64,000 nucleotides of DNA from Sipunculus nudus (lineage: Eukaryota > Annelida > Sipuncula > Golfingiida > Sipunculidae): the NCBI GenBank assembly GCA_026874595.1, contig CM049316.1, positions 65,147,176 to 65,211,175 of the forward strand, written 5' to 3'. A program made the translations under genes and the position numbers. Each line of letters opens with the position of its first letter. Position 1 is the stretch's first letter. This document shows positions 11,404-23,257 of this stretch, one piece after another. The notes beneath the pieces are model-generated. The model had not been told where the DNA came from and made no database searches. It saw only the letters and a list, made by a program, of their open reading frames with translations.

Positions 11404-14400
11404 CTGAAATCAACAAAGAAGAAATATTAAATAATCATTTGAAATAATTTGCGAGTAATATATACTGTGTGACACTTTTACTGGAATCTGTTGAGATGTA
11501 TGTATTCATATAATATATGTTAAATAACATTGCGACTAATATTTAACATAAAAAAAATCCATCTGGGATTCATCGCATAAATATGAGTATCAATAGTTAC
11601 TGGGCATGTTCGTAAATCAGACCTTTCTAAGTCTTAGTTAGCTCATCCCAGGGGGCTATGTTTACACCCGTGTTTGTTTTTCTTTTGAAAGGATTAGCTG
11701 AAAGAACTGTACAAAATTCAACAATATAATTTGTGGTGGGGAGGGACGTATGCCATGCGTGGAAAATCATAAGAAATGGCAGATCCGGTTTCAAGGCGGA
11801 TCCAGTAAAAAATTTATCTTGGCGGAGGTGCGCGCTACAGAGTTCCATTCAAGTAATTTATAATATAAGTTAGAATGATTGTTTTAAGCCTTCCAATGCA
11901 TGCTCTCCGTGGTGATTCTGACACACACTTACACTCTTTCCTACGATATATGTTTTTAATATTAAAGAGTGAGCAGAAATAAAACTACTGCTCTCTATAA
12001 ATACCTCTTTTCCACCATAAAAATGCAGAATTTTAAGATATTACTTACATAATATACGGATACTTCCTTACAGCCGCACAGGACAGCGGCCAGAGCTAAG
12101 GCGCAGGCGGAGTGACCGATGTAACAGGTAGCAATAACCGGGCGGGTCAGGTCGAGTCCTGCTTCGTCAAACACTGTAAAAGATTAAAATGATAATTGTA
12201 AAAATCTACCCCGATTATTAATGGTGACGTAATACTGTATGGGTCTTTATGCGCAGTGCGCATGCTTGTGCATGGGAAAGGTCTATGGAACCAAATCCAT
12301 TAAATGTTTGAGTTAATGCGTTACATTGGAATTCCTGCAAAGATGGGTCAGAAAGATAATGGCTAATGTTTGTTTGTATTCATTTGATTGCATGCTTTAA
12401 GTATAGTAAATCTAATGTTTATAGAGATATAGTGACGCTTAGAGAGTTATGTATCCATTCATGGTACATGATACTAAATTTAACTTAAACTTAGGGATGG
12501 TAATGAGTAAAACAAAATTGTTCGTAACAGATTAACCGTAGAAATTAAATAAAGTATTAAGCAAACTCACTCACGCACACACTTAAGCCGTTTATTCTCT
12601 TCACACCTGAAACTTACAATACTAAATGTTAACACTTATGCTCGTTCTGTAATTAGCTTCAAATTGTCTGCTACCATTGACAATTAACGCCACCTACAGG
12701 ACACTTTACTAATTAATAAAATTGTTAATTTTAATAATTTCCAGGTATACACAGGCATAGACACGTCAATTTGTAAACTAAAGACAAATATATAAAAAAA
12801 AATTTTACTTTGTAGAAGGTCTTCTCTGCTCTTGAGTCCACCAGTACATGTGTCTAAAAGCGCGGGAAACGGAATATTGCTGGACCCCGGCATGTGACCT
12901 CCCCGGATCTCAGCAGACGACAGTGGCTCGAACGACAGGTCTTGTAAAACCAGCTCAGTAACTAAAAACAAGAAAGATTTGAAATAATAAATTATAATCG
13001 ACAGGACTAATAAAAGAAGCTCAGTCCTTTCTTTTATAAAATTCTAATTCTAATACGTTACATTCCTTTGATATTTTTTATTTATTCTATTTCGGTGATA
13101 AAAGTGATAAAACCCTAATTATGTACACCGTGTATGTAAATATATCAGCCGGAATAAGGGGCCTTGTTGTAAAAGGCTTGTTCGAGTGAGATTTTAGTCT
13201 TAACCGTTTTAAAATGTGTAATACAACTTGTATTTTATCATATCAAAATAAGATTAGGAAAAAGTTATCATTCAACTTTCTAATTACAAAAGTACAAAGA
13301 AAAAAATAATATATTTAACCATTATTTACTCTAAGTACAAAAAAAACTGTTTGGAAAACGTCAAAATTTCGTTAAAAATTAGTAAAAATTATAATAAAAA
13401 AGTTAGGAGAACCCCATTTATAAGCTCTCATTGTGCAAGGTATCAGTCTACTCACATGGATTAGGTTCCGGTGCGCTTCCGGTGAAGTGTTCCGGAAGTC
13501 GTGTGTCGACGATCTGTGTGTGTTGGTCTTCAATGGCCGCCACCATGGCGTCAAAGGTTCGCAAGAACTTAGTACTGACGCTGTGTTCTATATCCCCTGG
13601 TTGCTGAAAAATCAATTTCTAGTGTTAATATCCACATGTGAATTGACCGAAAGAATATTCAACTATTTGTCCATTTAAAAATGACATCACCCAGCAATTC
13701 AATTAATAACAGTATTAACTTCATATAGCTGATGTTTTATATATATACGTATATACGATGGAACCCCGCCTTGCGACCACCCCCTCAATTACGACCACTT
13801 CTCTTGGTCAATAATATATGATTCAGGTAACCTAAAACCCCAAGGTGGTCGTTATTGTTGGGTTCCACTTTATGTACACACACACACACACACACATGTA
13901 TGTATATTTTGGTGTGTTTTAATATTATGTATTCATGTCTACGTTTTATATGAAAGGTTTGTCACAACAACAGTTAGAAAGCCTGAAAAAAATTTCTTTT
14001 GTGAAAATATAACGTGTGACAAGTGTGACAAGAAATCACTGTTTACTGTCATAAACGAGTAGCAAACTTCAGAATCGAGAGATTAATCGATTAATCGTAG
14101 CGGGACAAGATGACGTACCTGTGGTTGTGACACGCCTGACGTCACAGGGTGGCCTTCACGTTCCCACTTAAGTAACCCGCCGTCCAGAACGGAAACCCGC
14201 TTCACGCCAAAACACTACAAAGGGAAAGATAAACGTTTTAGTCATGTTAATCTCAGTTTTATCCGATTTACACTTTGCTTTTTTCGTTTTTTTATGACTG
14301 TTCATTCTTATGATTTGCACAGTTCCGATTTACAGCTTTAAAGGAGTTTTACTGTAGGATATTTCATATACTTTTAATAGATACCCACTTCTACACTATA

Positions 14401-17400
14401 TAACCGGACTTGCCAATTAATAAACGTATGATAAAGCAGGCGGTCCTATGGGTCATGCAGATTCGGGGCACAGAGTCACTTTCCCAGATAGCGGGCCTAG
14501 GATGTAGACCCCACCCTATGGCTCTTAGGCTAGTAACTTAGTGAGTAACAAAGGTTTTTGCGTACCGGTATAAAGAAATGGATGAAGTTAAGCACCGGCG
14601 AAGTTGAGTATCCCGCAACCCTCCATATCTTTAGTTAAACGCATACACCCATAGACTGTCAGTATGATCATGTTTTGGCTTGGTAGTATCGACCATTCTA
14701 AATTAGGACTGACCTTCCGACCATTTGGTGATTTAAAACTTAATTTGCTGCGTTGTTTCATTTAATCTGTAGGAGAAATAATAAAATAAGACGCATTATG
14801 GCGTAAATGGCGTAATAATGGTATTGATTCAACATCTGCCTGCCGTCATGTCCCGTATCCAGTATACCCTGGTTGAAGAGGGGGAAACCTTTTGGTTAAG
14901 ACCTTGTTTTGGGGTTTTAGCACTGGGAACGGACAGGAAGGGACGCGATCACACAAACTTGTAATCCTTGGTTCCGATCTTTAACCATTACATCAAGGTT
15001 ATGTCCAATACTGATACTCAAAGTAGATAATAAACTCGCTATGAGGGAATTACAGGCATATAAGGTTTGCAGTTGTTCATCAGGCACCACTCGACAACGG
15101 TTGTATGAAATGATGATGTAACTGCATAGAGGACCTCCAGGATTAAACACTTTAATCATGTTATTTTCTCTTCTTTACCATAATACATTCACGGAATGGG
15201 TCTATTGATGGAATAGCATTTAATCAGAAAAATAATACATATTTATTTTACTTTTAATTTAATCGGAGAAATAACCTATATCATAATTGACGGTGGTTGT
15301 TAAGCAATTCCTCACGCCTCGGAAAAGACTTTTTGGTCTTGAAGTGACGACAATGTACAAAGTGTGTCTCAAGGGGGGGGGGGGGATTTTCCAAATTTAC
15401 CCATATATCCTGAGGAATTTTGACATTATTTCGAGATGTGTCTATCGCAGTACCATTTGTAAGATGAACCCCTGAACTCGCCTTATGTCAACTCGGCCCG
15501 TGAAAAGCCCGTCCCACAAAAACCCGGCCGAAGTCTCGCATAGCTGTTCCACCGCAAGAACGGGCAGAAGCTAGTGGTTGTACAATCTAAATATCTCATT
15601 TATCCTTGCTTCGGAAGATCCATTATTATTACATATGAAATGATGTAAAATCAATTTACATTATTTTTAATAAAATTTTAATTTAATATAAATAAGTATT
15701 AACAAAAAAATGATAAAAAACCCACCTTAAGGAGCCACCAAACCCTTGATGAGCTGAAGGTCACAATATCTTTCGCTAAATTATCTCTGTCATACAACAC
15801 CAGATGTCGCCCCTTGCTGACTCCCAGAGATTTGAGGTAGTTTTCAAGAGCTCGTCCATCGGGTAGGTTACGTGGAACGAAGCGAGTATGTTGTACGCAT
15901 GCGTTCAGGTCAAAGTGCACGGCCCCAGGAATATGGGATCTATTTGAAAACAAATGTGCAATTATTTCGTATGAGGAAATTAATAACCTTTTAATAGATA
16001 AGATGCTCCTTACATTTAAATGTCTGTTTACTATTGTAGAAAAGAATATATAATCAGAACACAATTAATTTCATTACAAATTTTGTAAGGAGATTAAAAA
16101 ATATAGAATAAATTGAGCATGTAATAGCAAAATAGATGTTACATGACTACAAATTTGGAAATATTGGACAAAACAAGGAAAAAATATAACAGCTACTGGT
16201 AGTTGCCTTTGTATATATTTACAAATGAAAGGCTAAAGCGAGGAAAATATTTGTGTTGTTAAGGACACTGGAATATATGTATATATTGTACATGCAATGT
16301 ACAAGTCTTGAAATATATATTATAACTAAAATAATGTATCAGGAAGTGTTTTTTGTATAAACTGTATACTTTGCATTTGAAGTGATTGTATACAAAATAT
16401 ATGAAATGTGCACTGTAATGCATTTACAATAAAATATAATAATAATAATAAAAAAAAAAACAGAAAAAAAATTATTTATATTTCACATGCTGGACATTTA
16501 CGCACATTAATATTGCGAAGTGTCTCATTCTTGTTTTAAATGAACTGATAAAGCAAGAGAGAAATAAAATATATGGGAATTCTTTCACTGAAAAAAAGAG
16601 GAAATAAAGGGGTGATGCTGGAAAAAAAGGAGTGAAAAAGAGTAATTATAGCGTCATTTTCAGGAAATCCTCATATAAAGAGTGACTCTTTTAAACGAAG
16701 AGTGCTTTGGCATGCCCGTACTTAGTTGTAAATTGTTGTAATTTATGGTGGTGAAGCAAAATGTCAGATCTGAAACAGAGGTGACAGCGTCTGTAAGCTG
16801 GCGATTATTTAAAAAAAATAATATTTATGGTTACAAACATTGTGACCTTGACCCGGTCATATCAATCAACAAAGTCAGTTTTCTCAGATATTACAATTAA
16901 AATTTTTACAGGAGCTGTTATTTTTTTTTGTATTTTGTTGGTTTCCTTCCAAGTAACTGACGCAGTACCAGACTCATTCGCTGACGGATAAGTATTCACT
17001 GGTAATACACTTTGTACAATTCAATAAGCACCCCGTGGTAGAATGAACTATCAGAGACATTTTCAGAGATTTTCGTAAGCTTAAGTTGATAATAACTTCT
17101 AGTTGCCGTGCAGTTTTGAATATAGAACAATCGCATTTATATTTATATCTTTAATATTTAATGACATTTGTTTTCCTTTAGTAATTAATTCACAATATTT
17201 TTGCTTATTTGACCCCGTGCTCTGTCACCACTGCGTATATTTAACTCGTGTTTAATTTATGACCATGTTCCGGGACATGTGTGGGGGTTATAACCCAGCA
17301 ACGGCACGATTACATAGCAATGACCCGCAGGTGGGATAGACATTGGGCCTGGGTGTCAACAGGACAACGCCATTTCCTGCAATCGAAACTGCAATGGGAT

Positions 17401-17955
17401 TATCTCGGTGTACATACTAAGGTTATGAATGAGACAAGTCAGGATAAAAAAAATGGAGGTGGTTAATTACCTTAACCAACAGTTAAAAAAAGGTTCCATG
17501 ACATTTGAATAAGTAAAATAGGTGTGTGTCAGCAAATTATTTAACAAAGGCTTTAGTGTGTCGAAGTTCATTATTATTAGAAAATTAGAAAGAACTAGCG
17601 GTATACCCATAATTTCGACATTTCACTTGTGACATCCGGGTTTAAGTGTGTACGAAAAATGGCAGCATCTATGGGCGGTTTCGAGAAACTAGAAAAATAA
17701 ACCGGTCAGGGTCTGATAAGGGCGCGGGGATGTGACACGTAATTGCTCGCAAAGTGACGTGGATCGGCAAAGCATAATAATGCTTTTTGGACTAAGCCCT
17801 ATTTCTTAAATTACAGTAGGATACCTACGTAGAGTATACTTGCTGTCCGTCCGCTAGGGGGAGCCAGGTGGTGTCGATAACCAACAGATTCCCTTGGTCG
17901 TTGATGTCGTCCAGTCGGGCCCTCAGCCATTGTGTGGAGACCAGGAGAGGCACCT
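11344..17955 (-). CDS. two-domain sulfurtransferase (rhodanese / 3-mercaptopyruvate sulfurtransferase family), seven exons
   Basis: Exons 17829-17955, 15726-15939, 14119-14214, 13456-13603, 12809-12961, 12049-12173 and 11344-11403 join in frame on the minus strand into about 306 residues ending at TAA. This is close to the usual 290-300 of TST/MPST. The N-terminal rhodanese domain shows VPLLVSTQWL, the conserved SHIPGAVHFDL, VLYDRD, and SSSRVWWLLK followed by VSVLDGGLLKW. The C-terminal domain shows QIVDTRLPEHF, RGGHMPGSSNIP, the catalytic loop (CYIGHSAC) and the closing YYGSWTEW. Family members move sulfane sulfur from thiosulfate or 3-mercaptopyruvate onto the loop Cys and then to cyanide or thiols, in cytosol or mitochondria. 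All landmarks are intact and no stop or frameshift interrupts them. The loop differs from both canonical types, so I give no gene symbol. The N terminus is not fixed (see 19094-19112). Confidence 0.93.
12049..12173 (-). CDS. sulfurtransferase exon with the catalytic cysteine loop
   Basis: The acceptor is cttttacag and the donor TAT|GTAAGT. The exon encodes FDEAGLDLTRPVIATCYIGH, then SACALALAAVLCGCKEVSVYY. The Cys after VIAT is the sulfur-accepting residue by position. The loop is C-Y-I-G-H-S-A. Mammalian rhodanese has C-R-K-G-V-T-A and MPST has C-G-S-G-V-T-A, so the two selectivity positions after Cys are Tyr and Ile here, and His replaces the usual Val. The following helix is well conserved. 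Confidence 0.95.
12809..12961 (-). CDS. sulfurtransferase exon: middle of the catalytic domain
   Basis: The acceptor is ttgtttttag and the donor A|GTAAAA. The exon completes the split Phe codon and continues TELVLQDLSFEPL, then AEIRGGHMPGSSNIP, the C-domain counterpart of the HIPGA motif, and FPALLDTCTGGLKSREDLLQ. It matches the family's insertion between the EPEP turn and the HIxGA motif, with a slightly different length. Confidence 0.92.
13456..13603 (-). CDS. sulfurtransferase exon: start of the catalytic domain
   Basis: The acceptor is gatttttcag and the donor T|GTGAGT. The peptide runs from the linker (QPGDIEHSVS) into FLRTFDAMVAAI and QIVDTRLPEHFTGSAPEPNP. The Arg of DTR aligns with a substrate-binding Arg of the family. 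The longer plus-strand open frame over this exon (13433-13678) is a shadow. Confidence 0.93.
13757..13872. repeat. pogo-like MITE, family F, within a sulfurtransferase intron
   Basis: A short element with inverted ends: tggaaccccgccttgcgacc at the left and ggtggtcgttattgttgggt then tcca at the right. It shares the phrases 'aattacgaccac' and 'ggtggtcg' with the 56157-57389 element. An adjacent (CA)n run follows. Confidence 0.7.
14119..14214 (-). CDS. sulfurtransferase exon: end of N-terminal domain and interdomain linker
   Basis: 32 codons, phase 0 at both ends, between acceptor tttgtag and donor CAG|GTACGT. It encodes FGVKRVSVLDGGLLKWEREG, the strand and helix that close the first rhodanese domain, then HPVTSGVSQPQ, the start of the linker. 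The alternative frame without frameshift hits a stop, which supports this reading. Confidence 0.93.
14435..14790 (+). repeat. interspersed repeat family G, copy 1 (intronic)
   Basis: Shares 'cctatggctcttaggc', 'taagcaccggc' followed by 'aagttgagta', 'ccctccatatct' and 'tgtaggagaaat' in the same order with 59915-60215. It sits in the intron between the exons at 14214 and 15726. No coding potential. Confidence 0.7.
15478..15600 (+). repeat. interspersed repeat family H, copy 1 (intronic)
   Basis: The phrases 'aactcggcccgtgaaaa', 'gccgaagtc' and 'gcaagaac' recur in order at 44595-44690 ('aactcggcccataagaaaac', 'gccgaagtcacgcgg', 'cgcaagaacaggta') and partly at 56095-56140. A 13-base poly-G tract at 15373-15385 precedes it. 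Confidence 0.6.
15726..15939 (-). CDS. sulfurtransferase exon: core of the N-terminal rhodanese domain
   Basis: The acceptor is ttgttttcaaatag and the donor AAG|GTGGGT, phase 0 at the exit. It encodes SHIPGAVHFDLNACVQ, LPDGRALENYLKSLGVS, HLVLYDRDN and SSSRVWWLLK. The His of HIPGA corresponds to a residue that lines the substrate pocket in MPST structures (family knowledge). The longer open frame that reads through the 5' splice site includes intron sequence. Confidence 0.95.
17597..17800 (+). repeat. interspersed repeat family E, copy 1 (intronic)
   Basis: Starts 'agcggtatacccataatttc', followed by 'gacatccgggtt', 'aaaaatggcagc' and 'tttcgagaaact'. Same-strand copy at 33355-33580; opposite-strand copies at 52765-53075 and 59225-59490. 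This copy lies about 30 bp from the 17829 exon end. Confidence 0.7.
17829..17955 (-). CDS. sulfurtransferase exon: N-terminal beta strand region
   Basis: The acceptor is a T-rich tract ending in tttacag at 17956. The donor is TCTAC|GTAGGT. The exon encodes VPLLVSTQWLRARLDD and NLLVIDTTWLPL, matching the first strands and helix of the inactive N-terminal rhodanese domain. It enters with two bases (AG) that complete a codon from an earlier exon, so this is not the first coding exon. It leaves in phase 2, and the split codon becomes Thr. A use of the in-exon AG (acag|AG) cannot be excluded. Confidence 0.9.
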
Positions 17956-19093
17956 CTGTAAAAAAAGTGAAATGGTATGGAACAATATTTCCATAAGTGA
18001 TAATATTTCATCCATGCTGCGTGTTTTGTGCAAGTTATGGATTTACTTCACCATATCAGGCCGCCATTTTGTTTGACCCCTCCGTTAGGTATTAACCAAT
18101 TAACGCTTAAGAGCAGTTCGTACATGGACCTTCATGTCCTCTGATATATCTCTACTGGGTGGAAATTACGGTCAATGGGCCGAGATTCATTGTAGAACCT
18201 GTCGCAATATATTTGTAGGACAGAACCAGGGCCTCAGCTAAAATGAAATGGGTTGTACAGGTCGTGTATCAGGTCCCAGGCATTAAACACCGTAACATGC
18301 GATGTTTCAGCCAGTAGGAACATGTATCACATTTTTTGTGGGAAAGTCGGTAAGGGCAACTCCTGATTGACAGGTGTTTTGGCCCAGGCTACGTTTATGT
18401 TGACGTCTGTGACCGCGCCAGGTCCACGGTTTTTAACACTCGTATACAGGAGTAAGCCAACGGTTGCAGGGCAATATTTTGGCAGGTTTATTTATTTTTA
18501 GGAGGTGACTTTTTTTCGTGTTAATTCAACATGCTTTTTAGGCTTTATATAAATGAGAGTTACAATGATAAAAAAGGGTGGCCTAGTTTCACAGCTGAAC
18601 TAGGTCACAGTGACTTGATTTAAGGTAATGATGTATTGATAATGAAAATGCATGTGATTATTGACCAGCTTCCGTTAGCTATGCATTATGTGTGTTTGTT
18701 TACTTCCTAACGACTTCCATTACGTCATAAAAAATATTTTATAACTCAGCAAGTTGGTAAATATCCCTGCATTTTTTTATCATCAAGTAGTGTATATATG
18801 GATTTATAAACTAAGTATACACTGACAGCGTCTCATAGCTACGGGCTCCTAGGAGACTACAAAAAAAAAACATGTATCCATAGACTTCTGTATAATATAT
18901 TCCAGGTCTACTACATGTGTTTGTCATAAAACCCGGCTGTCAGATAGAAATAACTGGTGGATCTTGTACATAAGAAAAAGCAACAACGCGGCTATTATCT
19001 GGTTTCTCTATCAAGATAAAAAACATCCTAAGAAAGAACATTCAGACTTCAAAGAGCCTCGTTTTTGGCGCCGTGTTCACTGCGGTAGGGTAC

Positions 19094-19112
19094 TCTCTAG
19101 TAGAGAAAGCAT
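19094..19112 (-). CDS. candidate first coding exon of the sulfurtransferase
   Basis: ATG at 19112 opens MLSLLE and then a single A before GTACCC, a possible donor. That base plus the AG opening the exon at 17955 would make a Lys codon, giving MLSLLEKVPLLVSTQWL. This length and hydrophobicity fit the N termini of family members, and no mitochondrial presequence would be present. The intron would be 1.1 kb. Support is the phase match and the TATA box about 65 bp upstream. The donor is weak and such a short exon is easy to find by chance. Confidence 0.3.
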
Positions 19113-19174
19113 CTTTTCCAGAGCCGCTTTAATGTGGAACCCAATACGCAGGTGCGAGCCAATCTTAACCGGTG

Positions 19175-19184
19175 TCTATATATC
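19175..19184 (-). promoter_or_regulatory. candidate TATA box of the sulfurtransferase gene
   Basis: On the minus strand the sequence reads gggatatatagaca, a good TATA element in a locally GC-richer stretch (about 19060-19220). It lies about 65 bp before the candidate ATG at 19112, leaving room for a transcription start near 19148 and a short leader. There is no experimental support. Confidence 0.3.
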
Positions 19185-19249
19185 CCCTGCCAGTCACTAC
19201 GGTCTGTGTCGACCATGAACATAAACCGGCCTGCCCTTATAAACAACGT

Positions 19250-22200
19250 TTATAGGCGAGGCGCGAGAAATGAGCACTGGGACCAAAATCAATGATTCTA
19301 CACAAATTGACTCTAAGTATATATATGACGTATCATTTTTTATAAATTACTCAATAAAATTAAAAATATTTGTCGTCAATGTTATTTAGAAAACCTTAGA
19401 TTAATTTTTAGTTAACGCTTATTAAAATAATTGTTTTCTGGACTCAGGGGAGAATTGCACAATAGACATATAACATCAATCTAGAGACATCACTAGAGAC
19501 ATCTATATCGTTGACGACTGACAAAAAGCATTCGGGGCAGTTGGTTTGCTACCGGTTTGTTCGTGTTATTAACTGATGGGTTGTGTGTAGTTAACAATTG
19601 TATTTATTTCGAAATATATACTGGTATTTCTTCAATAATTATTAAAAATGAGGGATTCATAAATGAGGAATTCATTAATGTATCTTGTGCCCAGCGTGTT
19701 ATGTATAGGATATAGTATATATATATATACATGTTTATGTTATTTCATTAAGAACAATTTTCACCAATTTATACTATGCTGCAATTTATAGATCAGATTC
19801 TTTTGGAAGGGCCCTTAATAAAAAGATCGTAACAAATGAAACAAATAAAAAAAATCGTCAAAGACACGTATCTTAATGTCCTGTGAGACCCCCCCCCCCC
19901 CCTTCCACTCCAGCTTGTTTTAATATCCCTACCGCTGACGTCAGCTCATTTGATTCAAACGAAGCAGACGATCATTACTCGCACTGCGCATGCCCAAGGA
20001 GTTTATTCTGCGTGACCCTTACCGAGTAATCTATATTTCTTATATTAATATATTCAATATTGCATGCTTTCTTTGTTGTGACTATTTTAAGGCAGCATCC
20101 CTGGAAAAAAAACCCCTGAATTTAAAACCCATCCAAAAGCTGTTTAGTATGCATATTGGCACCAAAAAGTACATATCATTTTAAACCTGATACAGAGCTC
20201 TCTGTCTATTGGTATATGTATTTAGGAAATTTACATTCACATTCATCTCATATCAAATTTTCATATTTTGGAAACTCTTAAAAGTTTTAAATGGTACACA
20301 ATCAGTAATAACAAGCCACTTTCTAATTGACCAATATCACACTATATTTCACGATTTTAAAACTTTTTTCCTGTATAATGTTTCTCTCTGATTTAAATTG
20401 AATTTTTAAAATTTGATTCAATAAAAATTAATATATTTTTGGTTTATAAACATGACAGAAACATGGTAGGGGAGCAACGAAAAACCGTTTTGAGAAATTG
20501 TCATGTAGTTTGATATTAACCCACTAAAAAACTTGGTTGCTGTAAGTGGTTGCTAAGAATTGTGTACCACTTATAAAATATAAATTTAGAATCTTATATA
20601 TTCCATTGATCTAATTTTAGATTTAACTGAATTTTGGGCTGATTATTATCAAGGGGATTTTGCCAAAGATGCTACCTTAAAACATAAGTATTTTTTTTTT
20701 GTTTTTATTAAGTTAAAACGAAAATTAACTATTTATTAATAGGATTTCCTGATTCAAATTATGAGTTCTCGATTAGATATTTAAAAGAACTGTGGTAAAC
20801 CATTCTATTCTAGTCCTATTTAAACCTTGACTTTAAAGTAATTATTGTTTAGATTAATTTTAGATTCCGTGGAAAAACTGACCTTGTATCTAAATTTCAA
20901 CAGTTATTCCGATAAGGTTCGCTTTAGATTAATGGAAATCGTTTAAACTGAAAATAAATATGAAGCATGTTGACTTAAGAAATTGAACTAAGCTTATGAA
21001 AAAATGGAGTTCTACGTGTAGATCTCAATAGGCCATTTGTGAACACTTAATAAGCTAAACCTCCTATTCATAATAAAAAAATTTGATCAAATGAAATCCA
21101 CAAGGGTAAGATCCTTTGTTGACCTTTACAATGGTGTTTCCATTTCCCCCTCTCACGTAATTTCGAAACTGCCAAGAAGCCAATTACTGCTACTGAGATA
21201 GCAGTACAACAATGGGTCCCTCCGCCCCCGCATTTCGGCATGTTTACAACACGCCTCTTTGGTACTGACGGCTCAACTTTACCAGGTTTCAATATTTGAT
21301 ACCTGCGGCCCTGGCTACGGACGCAGAGGCGATAAGGGTGATGGAAAACCTGGCATGCACCACCTGCCCGCCGGAAAAATTGATAGACAAAACTCAAAAG
21401 AAACTCCCACACGGAACCTAAGTCTTAATGGCTGCGTGGGTGTTAGTTGGCTTCCTACTTTTGCTACCAGGCACGATTACTTGGAAATGTAATGATAAAA
21501 AGGACCAAGGACTCTGCTAAATTTTCCTTTCCAATAATTATCTATATGCATTAAAGGGTGTAATGCCGTTTGGTTTTGATACACTTGCGCATTTGTTTAC
21601 CTAAGAATTGTATTTAATTTAAGAGTTCTTCTCAAGTCTAATTATAAATAGGAGTGTCCATGAACTGTGGCAGTGTGCATGGTAAATAAAATAATAAATA
21701 ATACCGTTGTCACAATTTCAGACTATGCAGAGATATATAATTCCAGTGAAGTTAGTCTGGCTAATCCAGAATAAGTTTGCAAAACAATGCCATTTAATAA
21801 AAAAGAACTAAATTATGACCGTTAATGAGCCCTACGGACAAATACACGCCATGTCGCCATGGCGCTTATAATGCGTCTAAAATCAAATTAAGCAGAAATT
21901 GGGTGTGATAAATATATATCAAATAACAATACAACTACTTTGGGTCATAAACTATGGAAGCTATTTATCAAAAATTCATTCTATTGAGTGATCTGCAACC
22001 AGTGGTGTCAGTTTATTTTCAAGTGTATGGGGTGTGTAGGCGTGTAGGGTTATCATAGTTGGCACAACTATATATATAAAAAAAACGCTACGGATTTCCT
22101 CCTTACTTCTGCATACCTGCACCTCAAGCACTCGTTTATGTGTGCCCCCCCCCCCCCCCGCTTTCCATGAGCTTGCATGTATCCACCCCTGCATATATCA

Positions 22201-22580
22201 CAAAGAGTTTGAATTAAGAGTCCGATTCATTGTTTTGTTTCCATCAACCGTCTCTGAATTTGTCCAGTAAACGTGGAGGAACCTCATTGCCAATTTGGGA
22301 AATGTTAAAGGAACCTATTCACATACCAGGCATATTGCATATAAATTAAATATATATATATAGCGTTGTATCCTTAGAACATCATGGTATCTCCCAATAT
22401 TTCGTTCCAAAACCGTTTGCTTTCTCCTGGAAACAAGTGGCAAAAAAAGCTTTAACCGGGTGCGATCAGGGCCATATGTATACATAAACATAGCACGCAC
22501 GCCACCTGGTAGCCGTACCACGCAACTACACAAATCAAGATTTTTTTTTATCTTCCAACCATTGTTTCTTTTGTGTTATC
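19250..22580. other. AT-rich region, no gene recognised
   Basis: Contains a 14-base poly-C (19889-19902), a 15-base poly-C (22145-22159) and short TA runs. Around 21170-21490 GC rises and both strands are open for 75-115 codons, but the peptides match nothing I know and no splice sites frame them. Confidence 0.4.
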
Positions 22581-22589
22581 TTATTTCCT

Positions 22590-22675
22590 GTTTCTTCTAC
22601 TTGTTTGAAAGCTTATCGCGCATGCGCAAGATAGGACCTCTGGTCGGGCAGTCCTGATATGGTAAACACAAACGG
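22590..22675 (-). repeat. interspersed repeat family I, fragment in inverted orientation
   Basis: The reverse complement reads 'tgtgtttaccatatcaggac', then 'gaccagaggtcc' and 'cgcatgcgcgata'. This matches 30230-30295 ('ctgtttaccataacaagac', 'gaccagaggtgcg', 'cgcatgcgcgaca'). Confidence 0.6.
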
Positions 22676-22908
22676 ATGGACTGTCTTTACTCACACACAG
22701 AACCATAACAATTCATTAATCAGGTGAGCTGGAGATAGTAAGAGTCCATGTGTCGGGATACTTTTTCTGGGAATAAATTATGTACCTTTATTTCATAATC
22801 TTCGGCAACACTTGATTTATACAGGGTTGTTGTATATGAGTTACTTATAAGGATTATAGAGCAAATTGCTTCAACTGACTTGTGATGTAAGTCATTTGAC
22901 AAACATAC

Positions 22909-22950
22909 TAGCATTGTTCCCAGCCTTCCTGAAGGCTGAGAACAATGCTA
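22909..22950. repeat. near-perfect 20-bp-stem hairpin with 2-nt spacer
   Basis: The left arm is tagcattgttcccagccttc (22909-22928), the spacer ct, and the right arm gaaggctgagaacaatgcta (22931-22950). Nineteen of 20 positions pair. The palindrome is compact enough to extrude as a cruciform. It lies 308 bp from the stronger hairpin at 23258. Confidence 0.85.
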
Positions 22951-23257
22951 CAAACACGAGCACTGTACTGAAGTTCCCATTTATGCCCATTATTTTCAAT
23001 TTCCAAATTTGAAAATGTCAGCACTATAGTTTCTGAGAAACATATCCACAGGTACAAATAACCCTACTTTTGGAATAGGGTTGTAAATTCAAGTTATTCA
23101 AGTTCAACAGAAACAAGCACTTGTTATTCCCGACAATCGTAATCTGATCCCTTGATTAGCACGACCACGGTTACCGCAAGGCTTCATATAACATGCAATT
23201 CTTATAACAAAGGCACATAATTTATTATCATAGCATTATTATCCTCCCCATTAAAAA

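Noticed and set aside
12684-12971. 95-codon minus-strand ORF taken as a gene of its own
   Set aside because: It is one sulfurtransferase exon read through both splice sites.
21068-21492. Overlapping ORFs of 114 and 77 codons on opposite strands
   Set aside because: Both strands are open in a GC-richer patch; neither peptide shows a domain or splice context.
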